Assembly (NCBI RefSeq): GCF_964340395.1
Contig: NC_135558.1
Location: 1,966,501-2,030,500 of the forward strand
Reading direction: 5' to 3'
From: Glandiceps talaboti
Taxonomy: Eukaryota > Hemichordata > Enteropneusta > Spengelidae
DNA: 64,000 nt
Part shown: positions 50,960 to 64,000 of the stretch, piece after piece
Position numbering within the stretch: position 1 is the stretch's first letter
Layout: every line of letters begins with the position of its first letter
The notes under the pieces: model-generated
Told to the model about the DNA's origin: nothing
The model's database searches: none
Seen by the model: only the letters and a program-made list of their open reading frames with translations
Made by a program: the position numbers and the translations under genes

Positions 50960-50973
50960 TGACTCTCTCTCGC

Positions 50974-51066
<93 letters not shown>

Positions 51067-51077
51067 GCCTGCCTGCC

Positions 51078-51114
<37 letters not shown>

Positions 51115-51160
51115 GTATGTATGTATCTCTAAGCGACTCTGTATGTCTCTCGCTCTCGCG

Positions 51161-51209
<49 letters not shown>

Positions 51210-51246
51210 CCTGTCTTCCTGCCTATTGCCTCTCTTTCTCTCTCTT

Positions 51247-51293
<47 letters not shown>
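50960..51293 (+). repeat. (CTGT)n arrays followed by (CT)n
   Basis: CTGT at about 50973-51115 with a CTGC patch at 51064-51080, a second CTGT block at about 51160-51210, and CT at about 51235-51293. Open frames are artefacts. Confidence 0.96.
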
Positions 51294-51297
<4 letters not shown>

Positions 51298-51846
51298 TAT
51301 ACAACATATTATATTTTACTTCTAACCACTGGATTTTACAGTACGCTCTTTCCCATCGAGTATTTCATTCTATACATCGTTGTTTAGAATTTAACGGGGT
51401 CTGAAATGACTGTTACCGCTCGGTCATTGCACGGAAGGCTAAATACATGTAAACATACGTGTTGGATAAGTAACGCGTCCTGGGGCATTCTTGTTATGTT
51501 GATTTCTTTGGTATTCTCTTCAAGTGTGTCGAAAGAGAGTAGTTGTTATGTCAGACATAACTCTGTTCAGAATTGTTGATATAAGATTGGCTGTGTAAAC
51601 GTGATGACACTCTGTGATGTGATTACAATACTTTCAAATATATTTATCAGGTCTTTGCCCTTGTTAATATAAAACAATTAATAACTATAAATGTGTATTA
51701 TCTTAACTTACTTTCAGTATGGAAACCCCAATAGAATGCAATAATAATAATAATGCAATAATCCATACTTGATCTATCCGTCAATCTGCCATGCACATAT
51801 GGCATACACATACAAATGCACTGCTCCCGCCCCACACACACACACG
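51294..51846. other. Non-genic sequence
   Basis: No feature recognised. Confidence 0.5.
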
Positions 51847-51936
51847 TCCGTCCATCCATCCATCCATCCATCCATCCATCCATCCATCCATACATACATA
51901 TGTACATACATACACACACACACATACATACATACA

Positions 51937-51967
<31 letters not shown>

Positions 51968-51979
51968 GTCTAAACAGGC

Positions 51980-52022
<43 letters not shown>

Positions 52023-52042
52023 TAGACAGACAGACAGACAGA
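51847..52042 (+). repeat. Compound (CATC)n-(CATA)n-(CAGA)n microsatellite
   Basis: Three tetranucleotide blocks in succession, related by single-base changes. Confidence 0.96.
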
Positions 52043-52108
52043 CATAAAGACAGAGAAAGGGATGAGAGTAGAACAAATCTTATTGCATCTGCATAGAAAA
52101 TAAATGAA

Positions 52109-52109
52109 G

Positions 52110-52196
<87 letters not shown>

Positions 52197-52197
52197 G

Positions 52198-52242
<45 letters not shown>

Positions 52243-52245
52243 TGA
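52109..52245 (+). repeat. (CAAT)n microsatellite
   Basis: About 34 units with one CAGT variant near 52195. Confidence 0.97.
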
Positions 52246-53301
52246 ATCAAGGGATGAATTAAGTCAGCGGCAAGAAGTCAATTTATAACATATTAGAGAA
52301 TTGAACGGCAATACTTTTAATGAATATTGTAGCAAGAGAATGAATATTACATAGCCCAGTATATCTACTTTGAAGGACAGTCCTGTAGGTTAACTAATGA
52401 GTAAATATTCACTTAGTTTGCAGTTGAATACAAAATTACAAAATCCAAAAACAGGAGTGACATTTCTATATTTATTTCGTTTTACAGTGCCGTGTGAACT
52501 CAATTAAATCATCACCATAACTCGTTTAAAACCTGCTTATAAAGACTACAAAAGCAAAGTAACGGTCAACCATCAAATTATGTTACAGGCACCATGAACA
52601 GTGTTTCGTTTCTATCGTTATGCCGCTTACTTTAACGTGATTTATGGTGAGTGTGTGGCCTTTCTCAACCCAAGGTGATGAGACGAGCGTTCTGGTCAAA
52701 TGATGACAGCTTTACGAACTTAAGATAATATTTAGAAACCTCATACTTGATATTGGAAGGTCAAAAATCTTGCACACGTCATGATTTAAAAAAATCACTT
52801 TCTCACGAATCCTTTTTTAACTAGCTCTGATTTTTTTAATATTTCAAACAAAACTCAGAATTATACTGGTGATATAATAAAGTTACACAAAATGAGAACT
52901 CCCATCCATATTATTCAAGTTGACAAATTCCTCAATATTCAATTCACATTTTCTTTTTTTCTAATTCAAAGTTTGGGAGTTAAATGCGTGGTACTTCGGT
53001 CACAGAATACACACATCGGCTAGTTTTGTTGACCAAAGTATACACGGTTGTTATAGTGATTTGACATCCGGTCCAGAAAATGGTCGGTCAACTTGAACGG
53101 ACACGTCTATCGTTTAAGCAATCTATATCACATACATTGACAGTTGTGTATATTGAAAAAGAAAATGACAGAATCCACTGCAAAGCAACTTAGGAGGAAA
53201 ATATGTCCACTTCATTATTCTTCACAAGAACTTGATAGCTCAAGGTAGGTATTCTGGTGAAAGTTGGCATGGTTTCATTGCAAATATCAAGGGCATATTC
53301 C

Positions 53302-53348
<47 letters not shown>

Positions 53349-54240
53349 GTTTTGTTTGTATGTTGTTGTTTTTGCTACTTTCATTCACTTTAATCGTTTT
53401 TCGAAAAGATCAAAACTAAACCATCAAAAAAGAGAGAACTGAATTAAGTTTCACTACATGTGCGTATGTCTGAAAGTTTGTTGTATCATCGTCAGTTTGT
53501 TTTCAATCATGTCACTGCTTCTATGGGTCATAAATATCTATCTATATAAAGGAGTTACACACACTCTATTATATCTCGAATTGTTAAATCAGCTTTTAAA
53601 AACCTATCTTCAAAATCTTAAGATAACATATATCAATTTCTTTGAAATATGAGATACACGATTATTTTGTTCATATCGGAATTTTTCTTGACTTCTTAAT
53701 TCCACGTTTATGTTCATATATTGGCATTTAATGACATATAAAGTTTCATAGCACTCTAATATTGGACAGGGATCATGAGAAAATATGACAGTGCTTGTTA
53801 CGTTCCCACCCTTATTCGCTAACGTACGTTTTTACACTTGAAATAACCATGCATAGTACGCTGTGATATTGCGGTTTTACGACATGTATGTTGTCTATTT
53901 ACGACGCACGAGACAAAAATGGTATCGCCGCCTACCGGTCGCTGCAGTTTTTCCCATGGAATCGATGTTTGAGAGCCGGTCTCAGTCAAACGATACGTTC
54001 ATCGATACGCAACAGTTAAGATAACCAAGTTGTGGTTAGCGTTCACTCAGTTTCAAATGATACTGGGAACGACCTGCCTGGGTCTAACATTACATCGTGA
54101 CGTCATACGGAGGGTGCTTACCGACTGGTCCTGGTGTTAGTTATCATCGAGTATTACGGAACTGTTGAAAGGACATTTTTGATCTGACATTTTGCAAGAA
54201 TTTGTTTTCATAAATGTAATGTCTAATTTTGTATGTGTAC
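52246..54240. other. Non-genic sequence with a (GT)n tract
   Basis: (TG)n lies at 53305-53347 and a CRE at 54098-54105. No gene recognised. Confidence 0.5.
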
Positions 54241-54256
54241 ATAAATACATACATAC

Positions 54257-54303
<47 letters not shown>

Positions 54304-54497
54304 TACAGACACACACATACACATACATACATACATACATACATACATACATACATACATACATACACACATACATACATACACACACATACATACATAC
54401 ATACATACATACATACATACATACATACATACATACATACATACATACATACATACATACATGCGTGCGTACATACATACATACATACGTACATACA
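54241..54497 (+). repeat. Compound (CAGA)n-(CATA)n microsatellite
   Basis: CATA, about 10 CAGA units, then a long CATA block with CACA and CGTG interruptions. Confidence 0.96.
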
Positions 54498-55521
54498 TAT
54501 GCACTAAAACTGTTTTGTTCATAATTAAACCAGGGAAGAACAATTAAAGATGCTTTGCAAACACAACGATGTGGGGGTGATATGATGTGTGCAACAGCGC
54601 CCTCTACAAAATGTAGTGGCGATATTAATGACACACGTACGTTTGAAGTATCTGACGTTGTCAAAAGACAAGAACACTAATTTGGCATGTAATATAAATA
54701 TGTCATCCAATATTGCATAAACATTATAGCAATTGACATGATATTAAATCAGAATGAATGAAGAAATGAAGAAAAAAATTCTTACGTCGGATGTTTTTAA
54801 TTTATGACAGAAAAAACCCCGATTATCTTGCAATGTGTATACGTCGTTGTTGAATATAAACAAAACATCGGCAACAAAGGTAACTTCAAATCTTTGGTTT
54901 CTCAATTCTCGGCAGCAAAATCAAAAGAGGTGCAACTTGAAAATCTTTGAATTCCCACTATGTACTCTACTTCGTAGTAGGTCATTTACACGTTTGGAAA
55001 TCTTTATTCCCGGGACCCTTGAGTTCAAAGGTTTTATATGAAAACGGTTTTTCGACGTGGCAGCCAGAAACAACGTAACAGATATGACCAAAACTCAGTA
55101 TGGATTCGTCTCCTTCCGCTCCAAAAAATAATTGATATTGCTATTTTCCTTAAGACGCCGTGGTCAAGGTGACCCGTGTGACCGAGGGAACGTGAAAGTA
55201 TTTGCGCCTGTTGCCTTCTACCTACATTAGGTATAAATACTTGGTGGTATGGGTTACAAGACCCATCATCGGATTTCGTATAACATATATGTTTCCGAGT
55301 GGTACTGCTAAACCCCCTGATGGTATTGGAAGGTACGAATGGTCACATCTGGAGAACACTCCTATCATTTATCTGGGAAATAGTGCCTTACGCGATGTGG
55401 GAAAGAATACGACAGGTATCCACGGTCATTGCCCAGCTAGTCCACAACGTATACGTACACACTTTGTAGAATATCACTGGTGGGAATCGCCTCACCAGTA
55501 GAGGGGGGCTATGGTGTCAGG

Positions 55522-55523
<2 letters not shown>
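54498..55523. other. Non-genic sequence; one unassigned open frame
   Basis: A 99-codon plus-strand frame at 55202-55501 lacks an ATG at its start. Its translation looks protein-like (GRYEWSHLENTPIIYLGN) but matches no family I know. Confidence 0.35.
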
Positions 55524-55592
<69 letters not shown>

Positions 55593-55795
55593 CATACACA
55601 CGTACGTACGTACGCACACACACACACACACATACATACATACATACATACATACATACATACATACATACACACATACATACACACATACATACATACA
55701 TACATACATACATACATACATACATACATACATACATACATACATACATACATACATACATAGGCAAACGTACGTACGTACGTATATAAACATAC
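55524..55795 (+). repeat. (CA)n-(CATA)n compound microsatellite
   Basis: (CA)n to about 55587, CGTA units near 55600, more CA, a long CATA block, then GTAC/CGTA units at 55769-55782. Confidence 0.96.
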
Positions 55796-56684
55796 GTACA
55801 CTTGCAAATGTATTAGATAACACCTGTTTGCTAAGTAAATGCAACACAAAAATTGATACGTTTAATCATAGGCCTTCCACCATGCACCATGGTTTAATTG
55901 TCAAAATGTCAGGTCAAAGGTCGGGGACAGTTAAAACAGTGTAACTTAGTTACCAAAATGACAACCATCTTTCCAAATAACAAAACGGTTAGTAGTCATG
56001 GAGATGTATGAGTTTATACTTCCATGGCAAACTAAATCAGGTTAACAAGTAGTGAATTTCCACTCCACTATATCACTACCAGGAAAGTTCTAGCATCTTC
56101 GAAAGATTTCATTTGTCAAAATTTGAGAAAGCTGAGGAAGTATAAAGCGTCGTTGTGCCGCTATAGACCTGTGCCAGTGGTAATGATTGTAAAGCGCTTG
56201 CTTTGAGCACACACATTATTATTGTTATTATTACAAACTGACTTTCCTATCTATACAAACATATCAGGAACTCAAAGGTCAAAGGTCATTAGAACCCCGA
56301 TGCACCCCGATCGTGGTTGAGTAAACACTTTTGAGGCTGACGAGCTGTAAAATCAGTGTAAAGTTAACATTGTCACCATGACCCAAATTACTATGAATCA
56401 GATGATGTTGCTAGCTGTATTAATCGATCTTCACTGCGATTTTATTCGACAACAGGAAACAGTTTAAAATTCCTCCAGCGCAATCCCAGCACAATTTTGA
56501 TGGGCGTTAAGATATTTAGGTATGCCTGTCCGAGTGTTTTGTATGCATTCTTTATTGAGCGCACTTCAAAACGCTTTCCCGTGTTGTAACAAGAGTTAAG
56601 AATAATTTACATGTAACAAAAAACTAATATGACACGGTTGTCACCGTCGAGATTCATCAACGCCAAGAGTCCGATGGCTAAAAT

Positions 56685-56688
<4 letters not shown>
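55796..56688. other. Non-genic sequence with DR1 motifs
   Basis: Perfect DR1 AGGTCAAAGGTCA at 56276-56288 and a one-mismatch DR1 at 55911-55923. No gene recognised. Confidence 0.5.
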
Positions 56689-56771
<83 letters not shown>

Positions 56772-56848
56772 GAGAGAGACAGAGACAGACAGAGAGAGAC
56801 AGAGAGAGACAGACAGACAGAGAGAGTTAGAGAGACAGAGACAGACAG
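56689..56848 (+). repeat. (GA)n microsatellite grading into GACA
   Basis: About 70 bp of GA, then GAGACAGA-type mixed units. Confidence 0.96.
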
Positions 56849-57002
56849 ACACAGAAAGAGCACAGAGAGGGGAATAAGCGAACGCAAAGTAACAATTATG
56901 ATGAGTCAAAGGAACTCACTACTGCAATGTAGAATAGGAAAATATGAACAAAGAACACAACAGCCACAATTTATGATATTGATGATATATAGACAGAGAT
57001 AG

Positions 57003-57057
57003 ACATTAGGTAGATATTAGATAGATAGATAGATAGATAGGTAGGTAGGTAGGTAGG

Positions 57058-57124
<67 letters not shown>

Positions 57125-57145
57125 GTAGGTAGGTAGGTAGGTAGG

Positions 57146-57232
<87 letters not shown>

Positions 57233-57275
57233 ATAAATATATAGATAAACGGATGGATAGATGGATGGATGGACT
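57003..57275 (+). repeat. (GATA)n array with two (GGTA)n blocks
   Basis: GATA units interrupted by pure GTAG blocks at about 57040-57060 and 57123-57148, ending in AAAT and GGAT variants. Confidence 0.97.
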
Positions 57276-60147
57276 TATTTATTGGTACTTACAGCAACCA
57301 AAGCGGTGAAAATTATGCAAGTGTTATCCGATTTGTGTTACGTTGACCTATGACGTCACATTTCACTCTAATGAATATGTTCCGAGTCAACTTTACAACG
57401 GGAGCACTGATGGTCAAATACTTGAGGGAGTCACGTGTTGTTATTTTTTGAGCGTTACCTTTCACGGTACAATGTCGGTGAACAAATGCTGTCACTCAAC
57501 GTCAAGTACTTAGTAAACTATTATATGAACTATATGGTAGTACGGTTGACTATTAACTGACTGACGTCATACCTGTAATACTGATACATACATCTACATT
57601 TCTACATTTCTTGTAGATAGTTTTGATGGCATGCCAACGTGATATCGAATCATCTCTGACCCCAGAGATCTTGAGATTGGATGAAAGCTAGACACTAGAC
57701 TAACTTGCAGATGTCGGGACTCGATTCTAACGATGACTCCTTTCCTCTTCCATTGAGAGTGGAAGATTGGAAGTTTGAGAAGTAAAAGGGCAATCCCGTC
57801 TTGACATCGTCTGACTACATTGTGCTGTTTCTCACAACAAATCCAAAATGTAATTTTCTGAATGAAGGTCAAAACGTCGGATATGCTATAACTTTCCTTT
57901 GGACCGAGGACATTAATTTTTTTTAGCCCACCTGGAGACCTAGTGTAATTGTTGAATACATAGCATTAGCATCGTACATAAAGACATATCGTCGTAAACT
58001 ACAGCCTCTTTTATAACACCATCCAAGACAAGATGTCGTGAAAGAAATACCAGCTCTGGTTTGCCAGAATGGCAAGGACAACGTTTCATGTGAAAAGCTA
58101 CAGCTAATATTCCAGTTGCGGGCCTATTATTATTATTGCCATTGTTTTAATATTCTGCATTTTCATCATTGCAAATGATAATTTATGCGAATACAATTAA
58201 ATTGGACTAACACAGTCACTTCAGTATGGAATAAACTAATAGAAATATATAAAACGATAAAATTATTAAAACAACACAGGTGAGGGAAATTCCACTAGCC
58301 TGTTAATAAAGTTCATTGACCTTAATGATTTGAGGTAATAGCTACAAACTGTAATCTGGACTGTTACTTTTTAGGGTTAACTAATACAGTTTGATTGTCA
58401 GTCTACGACGTACTGTACCACCCTATCACATACAGCCTAACTAAATACACCAAACACAATAAGCGTGACACCCCCGATAAGCCCTAGTCGCGACTCTCGA
58501 GTCTGTACTTCAAATCAATGAATTTCTTTCCAATTTTTCTGTACAGTTGTGAGTTTTATAGCGGTGAGATGAAGTTGCCAAAATGTCACAATATTTCACC
58601 ATTATGGTGTTGGATACAGTATGTTTTATCACCCTGCCTTTAGATCGATTTGCGAAAATGACCAATGTAAGGTTTTTGTAACCACTCAGGCAAAATTTAT
58701 AAAAAGATTGTGTTTTCGATTAAACCCGACCGACCCTAATTAAGCCACCGACCTTTAAAATATTTTAAAACATTTAAAAAAGACCTGAAATTCTTTGTCT
58801 TCTTGGCCTTCATACACACGTGTCTTTTCTTTCTCCAGTCATGCCTGTACACATTTCATCAAACTTATTCTGACCGACATTTCGTTTGCTTTTCGAAGCA
58901 CTATTTTTTCAAAAGTAATAACGTAACATAAATAAAATCAAACCCCTACCCTATTTTCCGAGGCTATGTTATCGCAAACACACAATTACTAGTAATGTTT
59001 CGCGTTAGGCCAATATGTGGAGATTTTTTTTTTTCTTGATCTGCCTTCCTTTCTTAGTGTTTCCAAAGACTTCCTTGTCTGTGGTGTTTCGATGAAAATC
59101 TAGGTATCAGTGATTAACTAGCTGGACAACCTGGAAAGGTTACTGCTGTAACAATAAAAGTGACTCACGCACTTAGTGTTTCTCGATGACCATAATACTC
59201 ATCGCAATCATAATTACTAGTAATATACGGGGCATCGAACAGTTATGAGGGAAAAAAGAAGACACGTCGTTATACCATAGTAATACAACCTTTGCGGTTG
59301 CCTTCCTGGCAAGATAAACAATGTCTTGGTAAATTGTAAATTCCATTCGTGAAATTCGATACTACATGTTTGGCTGTAGCACGTATGTATAGTGTGTTCG
59401 TAGAGAGCGCCCGTGACCCCAGAGTTGACCCCAGGTCTTGAAGCACCCGACAAGATGGACTCAGCAAATTTCTCACGGAGGTACACACGCGTCTGGAAGT
59501 CATTTTATACAAAACTCCTTGGCAACGTTGAGTCTTTCATCTCGTCCTACGTTTCTGTTATTCTTTAAGCTAATGAGAAGAAACGTGTTGAACATTTCTC
59601 ATTTTGGTGCACACCTGTTGATATGGTAGTTAACAAACGTACTTATTAAACTCAAAAAAGGCACACCTCAGAAGGACCGGGGACCGTTTGGTTTAGTTGC
59701 CTGTCGCTGCACTAATCAATGGTCTCTGTTATACCATAGGACCCTCCTGTTGGTGGAGGGTCAATGGATATACCAGTTATTCTCTGAATGATAAGGCAGC
59801 ATGCACCAGTTACCAAATTGTTACCAACGTGTGTATTCGGACACGCTTCGTGTATATTCGGACAAGATGTCATGGACTTCCACGTTGTAAATGTCCCTCC
59901 TTCTGAAGTTCAGACTTGTCAGTTTCCAGCCTTACGTCATCAATATTTTGTACCCTTAGTAGGCAAAATAACCATACATCGTATTTGTCTAAAGCTAACT
60001 CACCAACCACTACTGGGCACTATACAAACACTGAGAACGGCTACGATGACAAGGGTGAACAGTGCAGTGGTGTGGCCTTGAGTACAGGTTTTTTGTGACA
60101 GTGCACCGTGTAGTCCTTGGTCACCCTGGTATGTGTATGTGTCATTG
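57276..60147. other. Non-genic sequence, possible minus-strand coding fragments
   Basis: CREs at 57351-57358 and 57562-57569. On the minus strand, an open frame across 59217-59512 (LREKFAESILSGASRPGVNS) and one ending at a GTGAGT donor at about 60003 (ALFTLVIVAVLSVCIVP, hydrophobic) look protein-like. No family or consistent splice pattern could be assigned. Confidence 0.35.
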
Positions 60148-60365
60148 TGTGTGTATACGTACATACATACGTACGCACATATACATGTATGTATGTATGT
60201 ATGTATGTATGTATGTATGTATGTGTGTGTGTGGTGTATGTATGTATGTATGTATGTATGTATGTATGTATGTATGTATGTGTGTGTGTGTATGTATGTA
60301 TGTATGTATGTATGTATGTATGTATGTATGTGGTATGTGCATATGTATGTATGCATGTATATATG
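60148..60365 (+). repeat. (TATG)n microsatellite with GTGT interruptions
   Basis: TATG units in several blocks separated by TGTGTGTG and TGGTATG breaks. Confidence 0.96.
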
Positions 60366-63300
60366 TAAAAGATTTGTTGTCTTAAATATTATCATGTACT
60401 GATATCAATTCATGTAATAGGCATCTTGGCCAATAATAATGAGAATGACAGGCAAACCTTGTCAGTTAGAGTAAAAGTGTATGCAATGTTACATCAATTT
60501 TGGAAGAGGGAGTGGCCTCCATTATTTACAAAAATAGGAGCCAAATCATACATCATCAGGGCATTGCTGTAAATACACTTAAAGGTTAAAGGTCACATTT
60601 TCTTGAATATTTAAACCATTTAGAATTATATCTGGTCAACCCATGATATGTGATCTTCCTAAAAACAACATTAACAAATCAGTCTCACATTTCAGAAAAG
60701 TGATCACTCTTATTCAATTATCATCTGCAAGCTCTTCTGACCTATGACTTTTGAACTGTGACCTTTAATGTAACAACTCATACCCTGAATATGAATCAGA
60801 ACAGAGATATAACTGAGCCGTAAAAACTAGAAATCCATACATGTAATTGTCCTGGAGGTCATCATTGACTTGACCTCACTGGGGCTAATGACCAACACAT
60901 ACAACACTGTTATATCCACTACAGTGAAAATATTTACACAAGAAGCAAAACTTTTGAATATTATTTTTTTAATTTTAAAAGTTTAAAGTTTCAATAACTG
61001 ACATGTTGACAGTACCATGTGGTCTATTAGGACCTCTTGGTATTGACAATAGTACACAATGACATACATAATACATATATACACATATAATGACTAATAA
61101 TGATATCATACTGCATTCCACCCTGTAAATTGACTGGTTCAACACTGGCCGTAAATTCATAAGACAATATCTAGTTAGTCTGATGTAATTAGCAGTCATG
61201 TAAAAACACAGACTGAAACAAGTCCACAAGTCTTAATCAAATTTTGCCTTAATATACATATATTTGGAGTCCGGTTTTCTCCTACATGTGAAAACAGGGA
61301 CTTATGTTAATTATCATTTTCATGGACAAACAGATGTGACACAGATCTCATCAATTTGGATACCACTCAGTACAAACTACACATGCAATTCTTATTTTAG
61401 AAATTCAAGGGGGGTTGGGGGGATTGTTAGAAAGAGTACGACAAAGCAAAATGTACGAGAGCAGGTGACTGTAGCATTGCTGCTAGTTTGCTAAGGTTTG
61501 CCAGATCAAGCATGATAGGTAAATCCTACCTCACCATTCCATAGTGACTGTGGATGCATTGTGTCCTTGGTTCAGTAGATATTTTAACTTACACCTTCAA
61601 GAAATATTCCTATTACACATGTAATTTTTTAAAGTTTTGGTGAAGTCTGATACTGGAGATTCTACCTCATTCTGTAGTTATGACAGGAATCATGTGAGAA
61701 ATGGATAACACAACAGCAGTAGCCTGCATGATCCCTTTGTACTACTAACTTACACTTTTGGGTAAGTCACATTTGATTGTTTAATTAAATGTAAACAATT
61801 CATGAAATTTCTGAGGGTGAATCCCACGATCACCAAAGTGTAAGTCAGATACCTTTAGATAAAAACTACTGTCAACAAAGACACAGGAATGCTTGTTAAA
61901 AGTTGACTCTAGGCAACCAGCATATAAGACCAGAAACATGACAAAAATGAAATTTGAGGAAGGAGTTTGATATGAATAATATCATATGAATAGGGAATTT
62001 GTCAGCATACAGAAAGTGGGTACCTGGGAAAAACCCATGAAGCTTGAAGTACTTTGGTCAGAAAAAATGAGGTTTTTGTTATCAATACAGATTCTCTAAA
62101 AGGGTTGGCAGACTAGTGAAAAGAGTGTACATAATAAAGACCCACTTTTGTCTGGTGTCTCATTATACAGTCCATGCTCTCAATCGGTCTGTTTTCAATA
62201 ACAAGCATCACTACAACTACATTGTGTCTAAACTTTGCCCCCTTTCCCTACGCTTGAATTTTCATGAGTCCCGGTCAAATTTACCCGCAGGTTAAGGGAA
62301 CATACATCATTCACAGTAACTATCTTCCTTGAAAAGTACCTCGTATTAAAACTGTAAATCATTTACTGTTGGATTTCAAATAGAAAAAAAATCAAACTTC
62401 CCAAGTTATGTTCTAATATGCAGCAATGAAAAAAAAATGTTTTTAAATGACCTGGGAAAGTGTAGAAAGAGACTGAAAGACAATGAATATGCTAAATGAA
62501 TGGGATAAGTAACATGGTTTGCTGTTGCTATAGCATCCCTCCATTCATATATTTTTTGTCATTTCATAATATCATACGCTACATCACTTTTATAAAAATA
62601 TAATATTTGTGAATTATGACTTAAGCGAGTACACAATTATATCACAGTTTGCAGTTATGTATTAGAAAATGTTGAACGATAGTTGTAATATGGAAAATAT
62701 ATCATTATTCTCTTAATATACATATAGTACAACAACCAGATTTGTTTTAATAGTCAACGTATAGTATTATACAATGCAATGTGGGTTTTTTTTTTCTTGT
62801 TCTGTTCTTTTACTACCATTGCAGCAATATAGGGTAAAGTAAGTCTATTATATACACATGTTTAAACATTCAACAATTACGTCCTGATTTGGGGGTTCCA
62901 GTCATCTCTTTGTTGTCTATTCTTTCGGAGCTATTCATAAAACCGTACACAGCATTTTTGCACTCTTCTATGCCCCATTTCTTTGTATGCTTGCGGTTGG
63001 TGGGGCAGCGCCCCGGACCAACTCAACTGTCAGGCTCACGACTTTGTTCGAAATGAAAGATTTGTAAAAGTTTGACCGTTACTATAGCACCAGTAATTGA
63101 GCCATGAAATAGTTTTAATAGTGTAATAGATAAGTGATAAAAATGTCTGTGACTTACATCATTCTATTCAAACCGTAACAAACGTGTGTTTTCTGTTCTC
63201 GCGTTAGCCATATTCCACGGGTCATAATGCCTTCGTCCACTATATAAAACCGCTTTGTTGCTAGGTAGGATGCGACGAGAACACAAACTACCGTCGGGAA

Positions 63301-64000
63301 GACAAAACTCACACTACTACCGCACACTGCATATTGTTGAACATACATACTACACTGTACTCCTCCGGTCTTCAAGCAATGGTAACTGGGGAACATCCAT
63401 CACCGCGGCCGGGGTTAAAGGTCGTTGTCTCGTGTGTCCCAACATGTTTCATCCGCTCCCAGAATAATTTTGTCCCGTCATAACTCCATTTTCCATGCGT
63501 GCAGCGATTCGTTACTACGACAACACAGTGAGGTACATATTAAAGTGTAAATTGTTGAAAAAATGTACTTTCATAGGCGATGTAAAAGGCTTATGGCCCT
63601 GGTGTAAAGAAAAGAAAACATGGCCACTCTGGGTTGATTTCCACGAGTCCTGCGCGACCTGGGGATATTTCCAAGTTATGCAGCTCGTCGTCACTTGACA
63701 CCATTCTCACATTCACGACACTGCCACAAACATTAAGTTAGGAAAACGAGGATTGAAACGACCGAAGTTGAAAACGCAGAAAACGGTTCGTCAGGGAAAA
63801 AAGTCGTACACTACAAGATATACGATACACATGTCCCTATTTTTACTTTAGAGGCACTGGATCTGTGTTGTATATTGTACTTGCTTGTAGGCATGCCGAT
63901 CCTTGAACGTCGCTTCCCATAGCGTAGTCTATCTTTTTATAAAAAAAATTAACTATCACATTATTTCTTGATGAAAGTCGTTGCTATTGGCATGCTCTAT
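60366..64000. other. Right-hand non-genic region, possible promoter near 63.24 kb
   Basis: No gene recognised and no microsatellites. TATATAAA at 63241-63248 precedes an ATG at 63270 with a frame running to 63467. Two half-confident 65-70-codon frames follow in a locally CpG-containing stretch. On the opposite strand a GTAAGT donor occurs near 63142. Evidence is too thin to call a gene. Confidence 0.35.

Overview
The window is nuclear DNA from an invertebrate animal, probably marine. It carries a multi-exon gene with GT-AG introns and an animal-specific nuclear receptor, is AT-rich outside exons, and is full of di-, tri-, tetra- and pentanucleotide microsatellites (by eye roughly 8-9% of the window). 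Sequence alone does not fix the phylum; a non-vertebrate deuterostome or a lophotrochozoan would both fit.

The one securely identified gene is a plus-strand NR5A (FTZ-F1 / SF-1 / LRH-1) nuclear receptor. Four downstream exons (16640-16912, 17321-17949, 18421-18676, 19176-19423) encode the complete zinc-finger domain, FTZ-F1 box, hinge and ligand-binding domain ending in the AF-2 helix. Three candidate first coding exons lie upstream (6245-6284, 13762-13837, 14798-14852). Each has its own ATG and a 5' splice site, and all three end in phase 1, which is what the DNA-binding-domain exon needs. They would give proteins of 481, 493 and 486 residues. The middle one has a textbook promoter: a full cAMP response element, an NRF1-like site and a TATA box. 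The locus therefore looks like a receptor with alternative promoters and alternative N-termini.

Downstream of NR5A are candidate exons of unknown identity (22983-23030, 23483-23779) and an apparently intact Tc1/mariner-superfamily (pogo/Tigger-like, DDE_1) transposon at 25486-27776. The transposon has TA target duplications, imperfect terminal inverted repeats and an uninterrupted 473-codon transposase. Two non-autonomous inverted-repeat elements were also found: a foldback at 29157-29445 and a 220-bp MITE with almost perfect 35-bp terminal repeats at 48127-48346.

The left 4 kb is a mosaic of old tandem repeats: a cluster of POU-octamer words, a threefold ~300-bp repeat, and a ~64-bp AT-rich repeat. 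From 29.8 kb to 60.4 kb the window is mainly non-genic sequence broken by long microsatellites, minisatellites (44 bp x 6 at 45445) and G-rich tracts. No other gene could be identified there. The long open frames in that half are low-complexity translations of microsatellites.
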